Positions 44,958-55,218 of a DNA stretch of 64,000 nt are shown in pieces (within the stretch, counting starts at the first letter, position 1; the number at the start of each line of letters is the position of its first letter). Origin of the DNA: Peromyscus leucopus (taxonomy: Eukaryota; Chordata; Mammalia; Rodentia; Cricetidae); NCBI RefSeq assembly GCF_004664715.2, contig NC_051075.1:40021458-40085457 (forward strand), in the 5' to 3' direction. The notes beneath the pieces were generated by a model. That model was given only the letters and a program-made list of their open reading frames with translations. It did not search any database and was not told where the DNA came from. The translations under genes were made by a program, and so were the position numbers.

Positions 44958-45435
44958 AGGAAACAAATAGAATGAGAAGCAAAGGAGGCACTCCCAATCA
45001 AGAGTCAAGAGATCATTAAATCTGGGAGGTCTGTGCTTGATGCAGAGGTTTTGAAAGCCACAAAGAACCTGATGAAAGAATGAGAATGAAAAACAAAAAC
45101 AAGACAAAATAGACAAATGGGAAACAGCTATTTAAAACAAATCAGCACCTGGACACATCGAAGGTCCAGTTCTCGGATGATGCTGGAAGCACTATAGACA
45201 CAGATGGGTCTTCATCCAAGGAAACGAATGACATAGAGATGAAGAACCAAGGACAATCTAGACCACACCCCTGCTTAGTCAGGGTGTGATCAGTCGGTTA
45301 ATGGACCTCAGCATCTGAGGCTATGGAAAGTTTTGATTTTCATTTCTTTTCTTCTTAATATCAACATAATAATCAGATAAAAAAATGTTCTTTTTGATAG
45401 CTTCCATCATTGCACTTAAAAACACACCCTACACA
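44958..45435. other. Unassigned DNA between retroelements
   Basis: A-rich sequence with no coding frame or clear repeat identity. Confidence 0.35.
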
Positions 45436-45556
45436 TCACCAAAAATACACAAACCCACTAGAGGTGTACAAAGGTCCCAACTTCTCCATATTCCTGATAA
45501 CCTGTTACATTTCATTTTAAAGTTGCAACCATCTCAATGGGTATGAAGTCATTATA

Positions 45557-45795
45557 GTTCATCTTGTTTGTCAACTCCGTGGTATTCAGAATTATTGTGG
45601 AAACAAATCTGTGGGCATGTCTGTGGGTGAGATCCACGGGCTGAGATCTTGGACTGTGTAAGGAGGAGGAGGAGGAAAGCTAGGCATGCACTCATCTTTC
45701 TCTGCCTCCTCACTCTGGACACAATGTGACCAGACACCCCCCTGGCCTGCTGCCACACCTCCCCTGCCATGACAGACAGTAACAGTAATTGTCTT
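45557..45795 (+). repeat. MaLR-like LTR fragment
   Basis: 'Gtgggtgagatccacgggctgagatcttggactgtgtaagg' then 'ctctgcctcctcactctggacacaatgtgaccag ... cctgccatgacagacagtaac' belongs to the same broad rodent LTR group as 48098-48395. Its 3' end is replaced by the next LTR. Confidence 0.5.
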
Positions 45796-45804
45796 CCTGT
45801 ACAC

Positions 45805-46147
45805 TGTGAATACATGTTGCTACCATTGGTTAGTAAAGAAGCTGCTTTGGCCTATGGTAAGACAGGTTATAGCCAGGCAGGGAATTCAAGAACGATATGG
45901 GGAGAAGAAAGGGTGGGGTCTAAGAAGAAGAAAGATGCATAGAGCAACCAGAACAGATGTAATGGAACACAGGTAGAGCCATGAGACGTGGCAATACAGA
46001 TATTAATATACATGGGTTAATGTAAGATAAAAGAGCTAGTTAACGATGAGCCTGAGCCATCGACCAAACAGTTCGTAATTAATATAAGCCTCCGTGTTTT
46101 TATTTGGGGTGGAGCAGCTGCAGGACACAGGAAAACTTCCAGCTACA
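45805..46147 (+). repeat. Solo-LTR-like repeat, family A copy 3
   Basis: Begins TGTGAATACATGTTGCTACC, contains ATTGGTTAGTAAAGAAGC, 'gataaaagagctagttaacgatgagcctgagcc' and AATTAATATAAGCCTCCGTG, and ends CTTCCAGCTACA. Parallel to 1608-1975. Confidence 0.6.
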
Positions 46148-46829
46148 GTAACCCCTAGAACTATAGTTCAAAACAAATCTTCCAGCCTTCAGTTGCTTGC
46201 ATCAGATGTTTGGCACAGGGATGAGACAAATAATGAATACAGAACCATATCACACCGTGATGCTGACTTGCCTTTCCCTGGCAGCTGATGCTGAACATCT
46301 TTTCCTGTGATCATTACCATTTGCATATTTTCTTTGGCAAAAAGTCTGTGCAGATTCTCTGCCCTTTCTTAAGCTGGGTTGCCTTTTTTATTATTGAATT
46401 ATAAGAGATTGTATATATTTTTGAGGTAAGGGATCCTTGTAAGGTATTTGCCATTTTATCTCCTATTTTCTGGATTTTTAAAACTCTCCTGATGGTGTTC
46501 TTTGTAGCACAAAAAAAGTGTTTACCATTTTTGAGATAAATGTTCAATTCCTTTTCTTTTTTGCTTAAATTGTTTGGGGCCATATCTAAGCAATTGTTGC
46601 ATAGTTCTAGGCTACAAGGATATGCACTTGTGTGTCTTTATAAGATTTTCACAGCTTGAGATCTCACATTTAGGTATTTTATCCAATTTTAGCCCATTTG
46701 CATATGTGATGTGTGTAATTTTTCTGTCTTGTTTTTATGATGGCCTTTGAGTTCTGCACTTGCTTTTTTAATCAGGCATTTTCCTTTGTGTATTTCAAAT
46801 TTTTCTTTGTGTTGTATTTCCATCACTTT

Positions 46830-46960
46830 CACATCTTATTGCCCAAGGAAGGTGAGAAAACCAAAGTTCTGAAAAATTCAAAGACTTCTTCAAAGTCACT
46901 TGCCTAAGGCAGATGTTACGAAGGTCTAAATCATCCGACTATGCTTCATGACCCCCGACG
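46830..46960 (-). repeat. MIR-like SINE, degenerate
   Basis: 'Aaggtgagaaaaccaaagttctgaaaaattcaaagacttcttcaaagtcacttgcctaaggcag' resembles the inverted MIR core. Confidence 0.4.
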
Positions 46961-46964
46961 TAAG

Positions 46965-47740
46965 TCTTGACACTGTAGAATTAATTTTCTGGTAAAATAC
47001 CATATTCTGTTGACAGGAGCCTAGCTCAGTAAAGATGGAGGTTAACTACAAATGTCTTCCAGGATCAGTGATCATAAACTATATCCAAAGAATTCAGCGT
47101 TTAGTGCAATATGTTACCTTGAAGACCAGAGGAAAGATGCAGCAGTGCTGTGTGGAGGTCAGAACCCTGGACAGCTCACAGAGCCCAGAAGATGCCTTCC
47201 CGTCTAGCTGCAAACTGCAATTCCTGAAGCCCCAGGGGACTGGTGAAAAGCTTGGATTAATCTCAATCAAAAGGACTCTCATGGTTTGTTTGTTTGTTTT
47301 CACATGGACCCAGCCTTCCCTGGGAAAACATATTATATCACCTTCCATAGGCCTGTATTCTTTAAGTTATAGGGCTTAATTGTTAAACCTGTCAAGTGCA
47401 TTAGGAAATCCTGTGTCCCTGGAGATTTTTGAAAGCAGGCATATCCAAAGCAGGCATTTCTTCCTTTCTCTTCTTTCCATCCAAATTTAGCCAGTAGGCA
47501 TGGCTGGACTGTAAGCCAGGGACTGAAATGATACCTAAGTGGAAGCCTGAGAACATGGCACCAATGGGAGTTGCTGAATATATTGATAAAAGGGTCAGAG
47601 TTAGGCTGTATTTATGATTCCCTGTGCCTCATAATAAAAATGGAGTGTATTAAGTTTGATGAGTGGTATAAGAGAGCACACAGGACCACTCAAAAATCTG
47701 TGAACTGTATAGGTCACAAACTTCAATAAGCAGTTGTCTG
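46965..47740. other. Unique upstream DNA
   Basis: No repeat or exon recognised. The 114-residue frame at 47035-47379 is unsupported by any domain. Confidence 0.4.
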
Positions 47741-47744
47741 TGGT

Positions 47745-47980
47745 TCTGGTTAGTTAGTTAGTTTGTTGTTGTTATTTTGTTTTGTTTTGTGTTTTTTTTT
47801 GTTTTTTGTTTTTTTGTTTTGGTTTGGTTTTGGTTTTTGGAAACGGGGTTTCTCTGTGTAGTTTTGCGCTTTTCCTGGAACTAGCTTTGTAGACCAGGCT
47901 AGCCTTGAACTCACAGAGATCCGCCTGGCTCTGCCTCCCGAGTGCTGGGATTAAAGGTGTGTGCCACCACCGCTGGCTCT
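47745..47980 (-). repeat. B1 SINE, inverted, with T/GTTTT tail
   Basis: A TTG/TTTTG-rich tail complement (47745-47837) precedes a full B1 with GTTTTGCGCTTTTCCTGGAA. Confidence 0.92.
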
Positions 47981-48097
47981 TGTTTTGTTTTTATTTTGAC
48001 ATAAGCTAACGTTTCGTGGAAAGAGGGGAAACTCAGTTGAGAGAATGCCTCCATCAGACTGGCTGACAGGCAAGGCTGTGGGGCATTTTCTTCGTTA

Positions 48098-48395
48098 CTA
48101 ATTGATGTGGTGGGACCCTGCCCACTGTGGGTGGTGTCACACCTGGGCGGGTGAACCTGGACTATAGAAGAAAACAAGCTTCTGTGATCTTCACAAGTGA
48201 ACCATGAGAAGCCAGCCAGAATACTGTGCTCCTCCACGGCCTCTACTTCAATTCCTGCCTCCAAATTCCTGCCGTGAGTCCCTACCCTGACTTCCCTTCA
48301 TGATGGACTGTAGCTGTAAGATGAAATAAACCCTTTCTTCCTCAAGTTCCTTCTGTTTATTATAGTGATAGAAAGCAAAGTGGGATAAACATCCA
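48098..48395 (+). repeat. MaLR-like LTR
   Basis: 'Gtggtgggaccctgcccactgtgggtggtgtcac', 'cctccacggcctctacttcaattcctgcctcc' and 'aagatgaaataaaccctttcttcctcaagttcc' (with polyadenylation signal AATAAA) follow a common rodent LTR type. Confidence 0.6.
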
Positions 48396-48555
48396 TCATG
48401 GAGTCACCCTAGATAAGTATCTATCTTGGAGTGGCCCCAGATAAGTATCCATCTTTGAGTGGCCCTAGATAAGTATCTATCTTGGAGTGGCCCTAGATAA
48501 GTATTCATCTTAGAGTGGCCCTAGATAAATATTTATCTTGGAGTGGCCCTATTTG
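48391..48555. repeat. 28-bp minisatellite
   Basis: About 5.5 copies of TGGAGTGGCCCTAGATAAGT plus ATCTATCT, units differing at a few positions. Starts at the end of the LTR. Confidence 0.93.
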
Positions 48556-48999
48556 GTTATAGATAAAAGTCAGCGACAACTCTCTCAAAGCCTTAGCTTC
48601 TCTAATACTATCTACAAGAACAACAACCCATTAAAGATTATTTGCAATGCAGACCTCTTAGGACCAACATGGTGGCCACATTAGATGAGTCATGGGGATG
48701 CTTGGATTTAGGTACTGGCTATCCTTGCACCTCAATGTCTCATTTCAAAATCATCATAACATGCTCTTCACAGGACTGCTGTGAGGACTGAATGAGGAGA
48801 GAAGACAGCACTTACGACCTAGTGTCAGCGAGGCGGCCACATTTGCTACAGTCTTTGGCCCCCAGAGACGTCGTTCACACAGAATGCAGTGGACAGGAAT
48901 ATTTTTTCCTCCCTTGGGGAAACACTGAGTGAAGCAGTAGAAAGGTAAGTGGCTACATGTCACCTCCTGAAGTTCATAGCGATCCTGGTTGCTTGGGCT

Positions 49000-49013
49000 G
49001 TCACAATTTAAGC

Positions 49014-49060
<47 letters not shown>

Positions 49061-49780
49061 AAACAAGTAGTTCTTTTTTAAAAGTAGATTCAATAATCTC
49101 CCTTTTTATCTTATCATATCCATATTCTATTTTTTGAGTAGATCCGAAAATCTACCTTTTATCTTATCATTTTTATATCTTCCCCCTTTTCAGAGTAGAT
49201 TCAATGATCTATCCTTTTCTATAACTTCTTTTTTCTTTTTCTTTTTCTTTTTTTTAAACAAGAACCTTGCATCTAACCTCCTTTGTTTAGCTTTTTTTTT
49301 TTTTTGGACCATTAACAATTAACAACTTGTAACCAACCATCGTAAATAACAATTATCCATAAGTCATTGAATGACCAATAAACACCCACCCCATCTCTTG
49401 GGAATGTGGGCATCGTTTTCTTAAAATTATTTCCTGCTTTCTGGGGGTGAAGACATCTTTAGGGGATCCTGAAAAGAAATTTTTTGGGTTAATTGTCAAG
49501 TCCGGGGAGAGGTAGCTGTATCATTTGTTGTCCAGTCTCTGCATAATGGGAAAATGTAGGGCTTGTCTCAAGTCCTTGCTCAAGTTGTCTGTGAATCTGG
49601 ATCATCTCAGCTAGTCATCTCAAAATTGTCCTGAGTAGTTTGTAGTCCAAAGCCAATCTTTCCGTAATGTTAATCAGCTTAATGGCTTTACCATAGTCCT
49701 TGTGAAATCATTGTTGTGGGGTCCGGTTATCCTTTTGAAGATTTCAGAGTTGCTGTTAGGCATGGTCATGGTTCCCTGCA
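49000..49780 (-). repeat. Endogenous-retrovirus-like internal fragment (unassigned)
   Basis: AT-rich, low-coding sequence with wording I associate with a multi-copy cricetid ERV 3' region. A 34-bp piece (49433-49466) recurs exactly at 50957-50990. Includes A and (AT)n runs at 49014-49060. No intact frame. Family and extent are uncertain. Confidence 0.35.

Positions 49781-49783
<3 letters not shown>

Positions 49784-49833
<50 letters not shown>
49784..49833. repeat. (GT)n microsatellite
   Basis: About 24 GT units abutting the pseudogene. Confidence 0.95.
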
Positions 49834-49834
<1 letters not shown>

Positions 49835-50127
49835 CTCCTCTGTGGTTTGGAGCAATCACAGTCTGATAAATGTCTGTCTCTCTGAACCATGAATGGTCTT
49901 CCCTAAAAGAGAATTTCTTCATAGCAATTTCTCCCCACCACTTGCCTCCCCAAACTTCTCCAAACTGACCTTTGCTGATGCTCTCTTGTAACATGATGGT
50001 CCTGGCAGTAAACCCTTTGTCCCAGGTAGCAGCAGCATCGCAGTCACCAACACGATTAGAAGGAGCCAGCAACTCAGAGCAGCAGCCGCTGCCTCTATGA
50101 TCCCACCACCACTGTTTGTGACCACAG
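49831..50127 (-). pseudogene. Tgfbr1-ps: Tgfbr1 processed pseudogene, internally deleted
   Basis: The parent, TGF-beta receptor type 1, is a membrane Ser/Thr kinase. The minus strand shows three pieces in parental order. (1) 50127-50008: end of the 5' UTR, a former start codon now ATA (50096-50098), and the signal-peptide region (EAAAAAL, LLIVLV, LLPGTKG). (2) 50007-49861: the start of the kinase domain, [20 protein letters not shown] then [12 protein letters not shown]; the parent reads ARTIVLQESIGKGRFGEVW. (3) 49857-49831: IAPNHRGGT, from the activation-segment area. The extracellular, transmembrane and GS regions and most of the kinase N-lobe-to-activation loop are missing. Many CpG sites have decayed to TG/CA. 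No introns. It is broken and not expected to make protein. Confidence 0.85.
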
Positions 50128-50147
50128 CTTCTCCTTAGCAAGCCTCC

Positions 50148-50230
50148 TAGGCCGGCCTCAAACTCGGGATCCTCCTGCCTCTGCCTCCTTCAGTAAATCC
50201 AACCAGTGTGCCATCACAACCAGCCGAGTA
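50148..50230 (-). repeat. B1-like fragment, inverted
   Basis: 'Ctaggccggcctcaaactcgggatcctcctgcctctgcctcc' is the middle of an inverted old B1 relative. It lies just upstream of the pseudogene 5' end. Confidence 0.5.
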
Positions 50231-50319
50231 TAGCTCAGGCCTGAGCTGGGGCCTGCAAAGCCACAGGCAAGCGGCTTTTTCATGAATTTGTACCACAAAC
50301 ATTGGGTGCCAGATGTAAC

Positions 50320-50825
50320 ATGAATCTTAAAAGGTCTTATTAATAAAAACAAACCAAGAGCCAGGTATTGGGATGAACACTGAGATATCAGAGAGACAGA
50401 ACAGGCCACAACTAACCTCACCTTGCCAACTTCTCAGCTGATCCTGTTTTCTCAAACTGAATGCCTCTGAATCCTCATCCAAATTGATCTCAGCTGAACT
50501 GCTGCTCAAAACCCTAAAAGCTTAACAAGGCTCTAGTTCCTGGTTTTCACGCCTTATATACCTTTCTGCTTCCTACCATCACTTCCTGGGATTAAAGGCA
50601 TGTGTCACCATGCCTGGCTGTTTCCAGTGTGGCTTTGAACTCACAGAGATCCAGATGGATCTCTGCCTCCAGAATGCTAGGATTAAAAGTGTGTGTGCCA
50701 CCATTTTCTGGCCTCTATGTCTATCTAGTGGCTATTCTGTCCTCTGACCTGACCCCAGACAAGTTTATTAGGATGCACATATATCACCACACAGTTTTGT
50801 GGGATGACAGATTCACATAACTTGG
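50320..50825 (+). repeat. Cricetid LTR-like composite with embedded inverted B1 halves
   Basis: 'Aaaggtcttattaataaaaacaaaccaagagccaggtattgggatgaac' to 'cttatatacctttctgcttcc' is a dispersed cricetid repeat by my recollection. 50571-50715 holds two inverted B1-type segments (GGGATTAAAGGCATGTGTCA and AGGATTAAAAGTGTGTGTGC). Confidence 0.5.
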
Positions 50826-51925
50826 AAACTAGTCTCATATTAGAATAGGATCCTCGCTGCTCATGCTCATCCATTTCCAGGGACCGCAACATCAACCAAG
50901 ATTTTTTTTTTCTTCTATTCCTTTCCAGTTGGGACCACTACATGACAGAGACCAAACCTGCTTTCTGGGGGTGAAGACATCTTTAGGGGACAGAGACTAA
51001 ACCCCAACTTATGAAGAAATGGGATTTCTAACTCATGCCACAGCAAGTCCTGTAGTGCTTGCCTGGGGTGCGGCTGGATGGAAGTGTTCAGTGGGGTTTG
51101 GGATTCTTTTTGTCTCCAGACAGGTATTTTCCCTACCGTAAGGCGATGATCATTGGCTGCTCACAACATCCATCCCACTGACTTAGTCCAGCTTAGAAGC
51201 ATCTTCACATCAGGCAGAGTGACCAGCTTATTCTAGTCCACTTGGAATTTGTCCAGTTGCAAAGCAGAGGGCCAAGTGCCAGGGAACCCCCCCCCCCAAC
51301 CCAGTTCCAGACCAGACAAGAAGGTTGGTGACCTCAGGTGAGATTACCAACAGAAAAACAGAAAACAAAACAAAGCATTTCTGTTATAAGATGAAGAGGT
51401 AAGCTGGGGCTGAAGGAGGAGGAGCCTCTTACCCTGGCTGGATGCACACAATATTAACGAAGTCCCCCATCCCACTGCGCAGATTGTGTTTTAAGGCTAA
51501 GCCTGTCACGAACCCACGCCATCACTTTTGAGTGTTTCATCCTCATGGATTTCAACCAGAGAGCCTGGGTTTCCCTGCAGGACCCTTCTACACACTACCC
51601 AGGCCTGAGCCTGACTCCTCTCTGTGATCTGTCCCCTCACTATTAGGCTTTCATTCCCCTGTTCGCCTTGAGTTCAGCGTTTTTTGTCTCTTGGTCTTTT
51701 GTTTACACCAGGCATCCGGGCCTCTGACATCACTGCTCCATCACACTTGGATCTGGTCTGCGGTTTCCTCACTCAGGTCTTCAGCGCAGCCACCTGCCCC
51801 AGACACTTGGTCCAGCTTCCAGGCTCGTGCAGCTCACCACTGCCCCCACCTGTTCCCAGGTGGAATTCACTAGCCATCAGTATCGGAGCTGAAAGTGAGA
51901 GGACTCAATACCTAGTCTAAGCGAT
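50826..51925. other. Mostly unique upstream DNA
   Basis: No exon recognised. 50957-50990 shares 34 bp with 49433-49466. Short T and C runs at 50900-50909 and 51286-51295. Confidence 0.4.
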
Positions 51926-51926
51926 T

Positions 51927-51928
<2 letters not shown>

Positions 51929-51970
<42 letters not shown>
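51929..51970. repeat. (CA)n microsatellite
   Basis: About 20 CA units. Confidence 0.95.
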
Positions 51971-51976
<6 letters not shown>

Positions 51977-52232
51977 GAGGAGGAGCTCAGAGGAGTGAAG
52001 TAATTTCCCCAAATTTCCAAAAACAGTCAATTCTAAAACTGGATAGAACTCAGAACGTCGAGCTTTTCCCACTAAACATGCTAATTTTATCAACTAATAC
52101 TATTTTGGGGTCACAGTAAACTTCGAACTGACAAGTTCTAAAGACTACCCCACACACACATATCTTTGTTACTAGCACTTAGTAAAATCAAACACATACA
52201 AATGTTCTTTCTAGAATTTTAAAAATGAATTT

Positions 52233-52374
52233 CCGGGTCATGGTGGCACACTCGAGAGGCACAGCCAGGCGGATCTCTATGAGTTCGAGGCCAGCCTGGG
52301 CTACAGAGCAAGATCCAGGAAAGGTGCAAAGCTACACTGAGAAACCCTGTCTCGAAAAAAAGAAAGAAAAAAAA

Positions 52375-52422
<48 letters not shown>

Positions 52423-52460
52423 AGAAAGAAAAGAAAAGAAAAGAAGAAAGAAAAAAAGAA
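52233..52460 (+). repeat. B1 SINE, internally deleted, with (GAAA)n tail
   Basis: The body runs from 'gggtcatggtggcacactcgagaggcacagcc' and lacks the CCTTTAATCCCAGCACT segment. Its tail has expanded to about 100 bp of GAAA repeats (52356-52460). Confidence 0.88.
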
Positions 52461-52534
52461 TCTCTGCTTAAACAAAAGAAAATGTTGTAAAGGCATTTTC
52501 ATATTTATTGAACTTTGCCTGCACACATGAATGT

Positions 52535-52690
52535 GCACCTGTGTGTGCCTGGCCGCCCCTTGAGGTCACAATCCTCTGGGACTGTAATCAGGGTGGTTTT
52601 GAGTTGTCACGTTGAGTCTAGGAATTGAACCCAGGACCTCCGAAAGAGTGACAAGTCCTCTTAACCACTGAGCCATCTCTCAGCCCCAGG
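52535..52690 (-). repeat. B3-type SINE, inverted
   Basis: 'Ggtttgagttg'-like middle, then 'ggaattgaacccaggacctcc' and 'caagtcctcttaaccactgagccatctctcagcccc', the inverted tRNA-like head. Confidence 0.7.
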
Positions 52691-53220
52691 GAAAAGATAT
52701 TGTAAAATACATAGTAATAACCAATGGAATAGCTTCTAAGCCTTCTATTCTAGAAACATTCACTGTTAGTCACAACTGTTGAGGTTTCTTTTCTTCATGA
52801 GAAAACGGTTGTTCTAAGCCAGCGGTTCTCAACTGTGGCTGGTAATGTCAGGGTTCCTGAGTCAGGGCTGTTCCATGTTTCCGGTAAGACAGATCAACTA
52901 CAAATGCAGTATGGTAAACGATGGGGTTTTTTTAAAGCCAACTATTAGAGAATTATTTTAAAACTGTAAAGCAATATGTTTCTCACTAAAGTTTCCTTCC
53001 AGTAAATACCATTACCTCTATAAAATACATTATTTATGTTGACATGTAAGGTATTTATTAGAGAGATCTTGCTTCTGCCTCCAGAGTAGATTGATTTAGG
53101 CTATATCACTATATACACCTTAAATTTCTGAATTTTAAACAAAACGTATTTAGGGAACCTTAATAACTTTTAAGAGTTAGGAGGAGATCCAAAAGCTTGA
53201 AAATAATTGCTATAATCAGA
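52691..53220. other. Unique AT-rich DNA
   Basis: A possible end fragment of a URR1-like transposon (CAGCGGTTCTCAACTGTGG, 52822) but no second inverted repeat. Otherwise nothing recognised. Confidence 0.35.
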
Positions 53221-53225
53221 AGTTC

Positions 53226-53455
53226 TTGCTGGGCATGGTGATGTACACTTTTAATCCCAGCACTCAGAAGGCAGAGGCAGGCGGATCTCTGTGAGTTCAT
53301 GACCAGCCTGGTCTGCATAGTGCTTGAGTTCCGGGACAGCCAGAGCTGCACAGTGATGCCCTATCTCAAAAAAAAAAAAGTTCTTTTTCCGTGGTACTGG
53401 GATAGGACCTGGGCCCTTCAGCATGCTAGGCAAGCACTCAGACACAACCTGATCA
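53226..53455. repeat. Older B1 (plus) followed by ID fragment (minus)
   Basis: 53226-53385 is a diverged B1 with A tail, flanked by AAGTTCTT on both sides. 53395-53455 ('gtggtactgggataggacctgggcccttcagcatgctaggcaagcactcag') is an inverted ID body. Confidence 0.75.
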
Positions 53456-54430
53456 AAGTCTAAATTAAAAATTAGTAAATGTTCTTTGATAGGCTATACA
53501 ACTGGGTAAATAAGTCTATTCTACAGAGAGGAAGCAAAAATATGTCGTTATTTAAAAACAATAAAGTCATACTTTGAAGCACCCTTTTGTAGCCCACACT
53601 TGAGTCTATGCTTCAGACTCAAATAGCACTACTGCTGTGTAGCAATTTATTAAACTACAAGTGAAGGGAGTGGAAAGAAAATCCCCGACAAAATCAAACA
53701 CCACTCTTTTAAAGGCCTGCGAGGCTGAGCTTTTATTTCATTAAATGTACCACCAGTTAGAAGGTCCTTAATGTCAATCTCGAGCACAGAAGCATTCAGA
53801 ACTAAGAGTGCAGACGAATTAGATAACCACTACAGCTGATTTAAGAAAAAGCAAAAGTCGTAAGAACTAGGGAAAGTATCCAAGGATCATCTAAAACTGA
53901 AGAATGTGATGTACAATCATCTCAATTCTCTGTGTTTTTTTGTTTGTTTGTTTGTTTTGTTTTGTTTTCTCTTTCCTTTCCACTCGGAACCCAACCATGG
54001 GACTGCAGCAGCGGTGGGACAAATTAGAGCCACAGTTATGAGTAAACCCTTTAAAAGAGTTGGATATGGGAAGGATAACCGTAATTTCTTTAAAATAATT
54101 TTTATTTGGGCATCATCTTAATTTAACCAACTTGTGTTTGTAGACAGAAGCAGCTAGTACTTCCAGGTTATTTCTTGGATCTGTCTCGTGAAGAAGACCC
54201 ATAAGTACTCTGTCGTCTCACCATACCCACACTTGCCGCTTCAGGAGTGTGAACGTCCTTGAGACCTGAGAGCAGATGGAGAGCGGGTCTGTCACCAGGA
54301 GTTCTTCTGCCCACCAGAGAAGACGACAGCTTGAGCTCCAAGTGGACACGGTGACTCTTCCCCCGCTGACTTGATTACACGATACATTAGTTGCCCTCAC
54401 TGATTCTATGTCAGCTTTCCATTGATGTGG
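53456..54430. other. Unique upstream DNA
   Basis: No exon or repeat recognised apart from a (TTTG)n at 53937-53965. Confidence 0.4.
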
Positions 54431-54434
54431 GGGG

Positions 54435-54750
54435 AAAGAATGAGAAAATCAACTTACAGGAAGAAAGACTTAGTTTGACTCATGATTCCAGAAGCTTCAG
54501 TCCTTGGTCGGCTTGAGCAGAGGCAGAATCGTGGTGATGGTGGCGCATGGCAAAGGAAGCTGCTTGCCTCCTGGAAGCCAGGGAGCAGAAAGCAAGAGGC
54601 TCCCCAAGACGCACCCTTCAAAAGTGAACTCCCAGTGACCTGTCCCCCCACTTGAGTCCCACTTCCTAATAGTCCGTTCAGCTATGGTTCATTAGTGGGT
54701 TGCTGAGTTTAGCACACCCATCTCTCAATGGGACCACCAGCAGGGACACC
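54435..54750 (-). repeat. MaLR-like LTR, inverted
   Basis: 'Gactcatgattccagaagcttcagtccttggtcggcttg', 'cccttcaaaagtgaactcccagtgacctgtc' and 'gttcattagtgggttg' follow the inverted order of a widespread mammalian MaLR-type LTR. Confidence 0.5.
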
Positions 54751-55032
54751 ACTTCCACGGAAGAGCATCCTGGGATATATTATATCCATTTTATATCTCC
54801 TTTCCTTTCTTGAACAAGTGAAAGAACCCAGTCACAAATCTATTCACTTACAAAACTAAAACAATAAAATAATTCCTTTTAAAAATGATTCCTATTCGAC
54901 CAAGATATGGGGGACTGCAACCTGACCCGCCTGCTGCTGTAAGAAAATTATGAGTTAAAGACCACTGGGGACTACAAAAGAGCCCTTGTCTCAAAAAAAC
55001 AAGTAAACCAGCTCATTGAGAGCCCTTTATTT

Positions 55033-55218
55033 GGGGCTGGAGAGATGGCTCAGCGGTTAAGAGCATTGACCACTCTTCCAGAGGTTCGATGGCCAGCACG
55101 CACATAATGGCTCACAGCTGTCCGTAACTCCAGTTCCAGGGGCACCAGGCATAAAAGTGATATACAAACATACATGCAGGCAAAATACATACACAAAACA
55201 AAAAAAATAAATCATAAA
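55033..55218 (+). repeat. B2/B3 SINE
   Basis: GGGCTGGAGAGATGGCTCAG, AGCGGTTAAGAGCATTGACC, 'ggctcacagctgtccgtaactccagttccaggggcacc' and an A-rich AAATAAATC end. Confidence 0.9.

Larger units (their letters stand above)
45440..46730 (-). repeat. Ancient L1, right segment, split by LTR material
   Basis: 45440-45556 (AGAGGTGTACAAAGGTCCCA, 'accatctcaatgggtatgaag') and 46283-46730 ('gctgatgctgaacatcttttcctgtgatc' through 'gatctcacatttaggtattttatcc') are consecutive parts of inverted old L1 ORF2. LTR-type sequence (45557-46147) separates them. It continues the 38271-39358 element in L1 coordinates. Confidence 0.65.

Noticed and set aside
49674..50141. 155-residue frame as a functional kinase gene
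   Set aside because: It is a chimera of disjoint Tgfbr1 pieces running into a microsatellite, with a mutated start codon and missing catalytic parts; a pseudogene.
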